A program made the position numbers and the translations under genes. The notes beneath the pieces were generated by a model. The model ran no database searches and was not told the origin of the DNA. It was given only the letters and a program-made list of their open reading frames with translations. A stretch of 6,418 bases of DNA from Actinomycetota bacterium (GTDB lineage: Bacteria; Actinomycetota; Actinomycetes; UBA12327): assembly GCA_003529305.1 (NCBI GenBank), contig DPWC01000076.1, forward strand, positions 1-6,418. Reading direction: 5' to 3'. Of the stretch, positions 6,150 through 6,418 are shown piece after piece (within the stretch, counting starts at the first letter, position 1; every line of letters begins with the position of its first letter).

Positions 6150-6418
6150 TCACAGCGGCCAAGTCAATCGCACATCGGAGAAATCCAGCCCACGGGTTTG
6201 ACCCCATGCCTGAAATGACTCTGCCCACTCCCTGTGCCACTGCTGTTGAAGATTCATCAGTTGATCCACGGGCTGTTCGCGCAATTCCTGCCAGGTCAAC
6301 AGCGCCTGCATCACTTCCACTGCCGCCGTGGCATCGGCCGTGGCGTCGTGGGCATCAACCAGTTCAACACCGAATGCCTCAACGGCATCACTGAGTCGAC
6401 GCTTGCCTGGTCGGTATC
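6150..6418 (-). CDS. DEDDh 3'-5' exonuclease (DnaQ-like), C-terminal part (runs off right edge)
   Basis: The last 88 residues of a protein whose start lies right of the window. The fragment begins YRPGKRRLSDAVEAFGVEL and continues VDAHDATADATAAVEVMQALL. The H23-x4-D28 pair (HDATAD) is the Exo III motif of DEDDh exonucleases such as the DnaQ proofreading subunit and RNase T, where the His is the general base and the Asp binds metal. The preceding R.GKR.L..A...GV stretch is also typical. The C-terminal tail, rich in Trp, Gln and Glu and ending TWPL, resembles actinobacterial stand-alone exonucleases rather than a polymerase subunit. The Exo I and Exo II motifs are outside the window. It ends with TGA 23 bases before the NERD-helicase start on the same strand, so the two are probably co-transcribed and may act on the same DNA substrates. 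The frame is intact to the edge; bases 6417-6418 belong to a split codon. Confidence 0.87.
   Translation of the reverse strand, partial: YRPGKRRLSDAVEAFGVELVDAHDATADATAAVEVMQALLTWQELREQPVDQLMNLQQQWHREWAESFQAWGQTRGLDFSDVRLTWPL

Overview
The window looks like chromosomal DNA from a GC-rich actinobacterium. That is inferred from protein resemblance, not from a marker gene. The FAS1 lipoprotein resembles mycobacterial MPT83/MPT70, including two cysteines at matching places. The exonuclease fragment at the right edge ends in a WPL tail that I associate with actinobacterial DnaQ-like exonucleases. Some starts are GTG, and long open antisense frames are common, as expected at high GC. I see no rRNA, tRNA, insertion sequence, phage gene or CRISPR array, and no gene-free stretch longer than about 145 bases.

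Layout from left to right: (1) the N-terminal part of an HD-domain phosphohydrolase gene, minus strand, running off the left edge; (2) a 14-helix DHA2-type MFS drug exporter, minus strand; (3) a divergent intergenic region that may hold a short leader ORF coupled to the exporter and mutually exclusive hairpins over its start; (4) a secreted FAS1 (fasciclin) lipoprotein, plus strand, followed by a strong hairpin terminator; (5) a TauD/TfdA-type Fe(II)/2-oxoglutarate dioxygenase, minus strand, convergent with the FAS1 gene; (6) a histidine-rich integral membrane protein of unknown family, plus strand, divergent from the dioxygenase; (7) a NERD-nuclease/superfamily 1 helicase fusion, minus strand, whose stop codon overlaps the membrane protein's stop codon; (8) the C-terminal part of a DEDDh 3'-5' exonuclease, 23 bases upstream of the helicase and probably co-transcribed with it.

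Most genes look like ordinary single accessory or housekeeping genes. Three places deserve attention: the exonuclease plus NERD-helicase pair, which could act together in DNA repair or in defence against foreign DNA; the unassigned His-rich membrane protein paired head-to-head with the dioxygenase; and the attenuator-like arrangement in front of the MFS exporter, which has no Shine-Dalgarno sequence of its own. Every complete gene has an intact frame and its expected key motifs.
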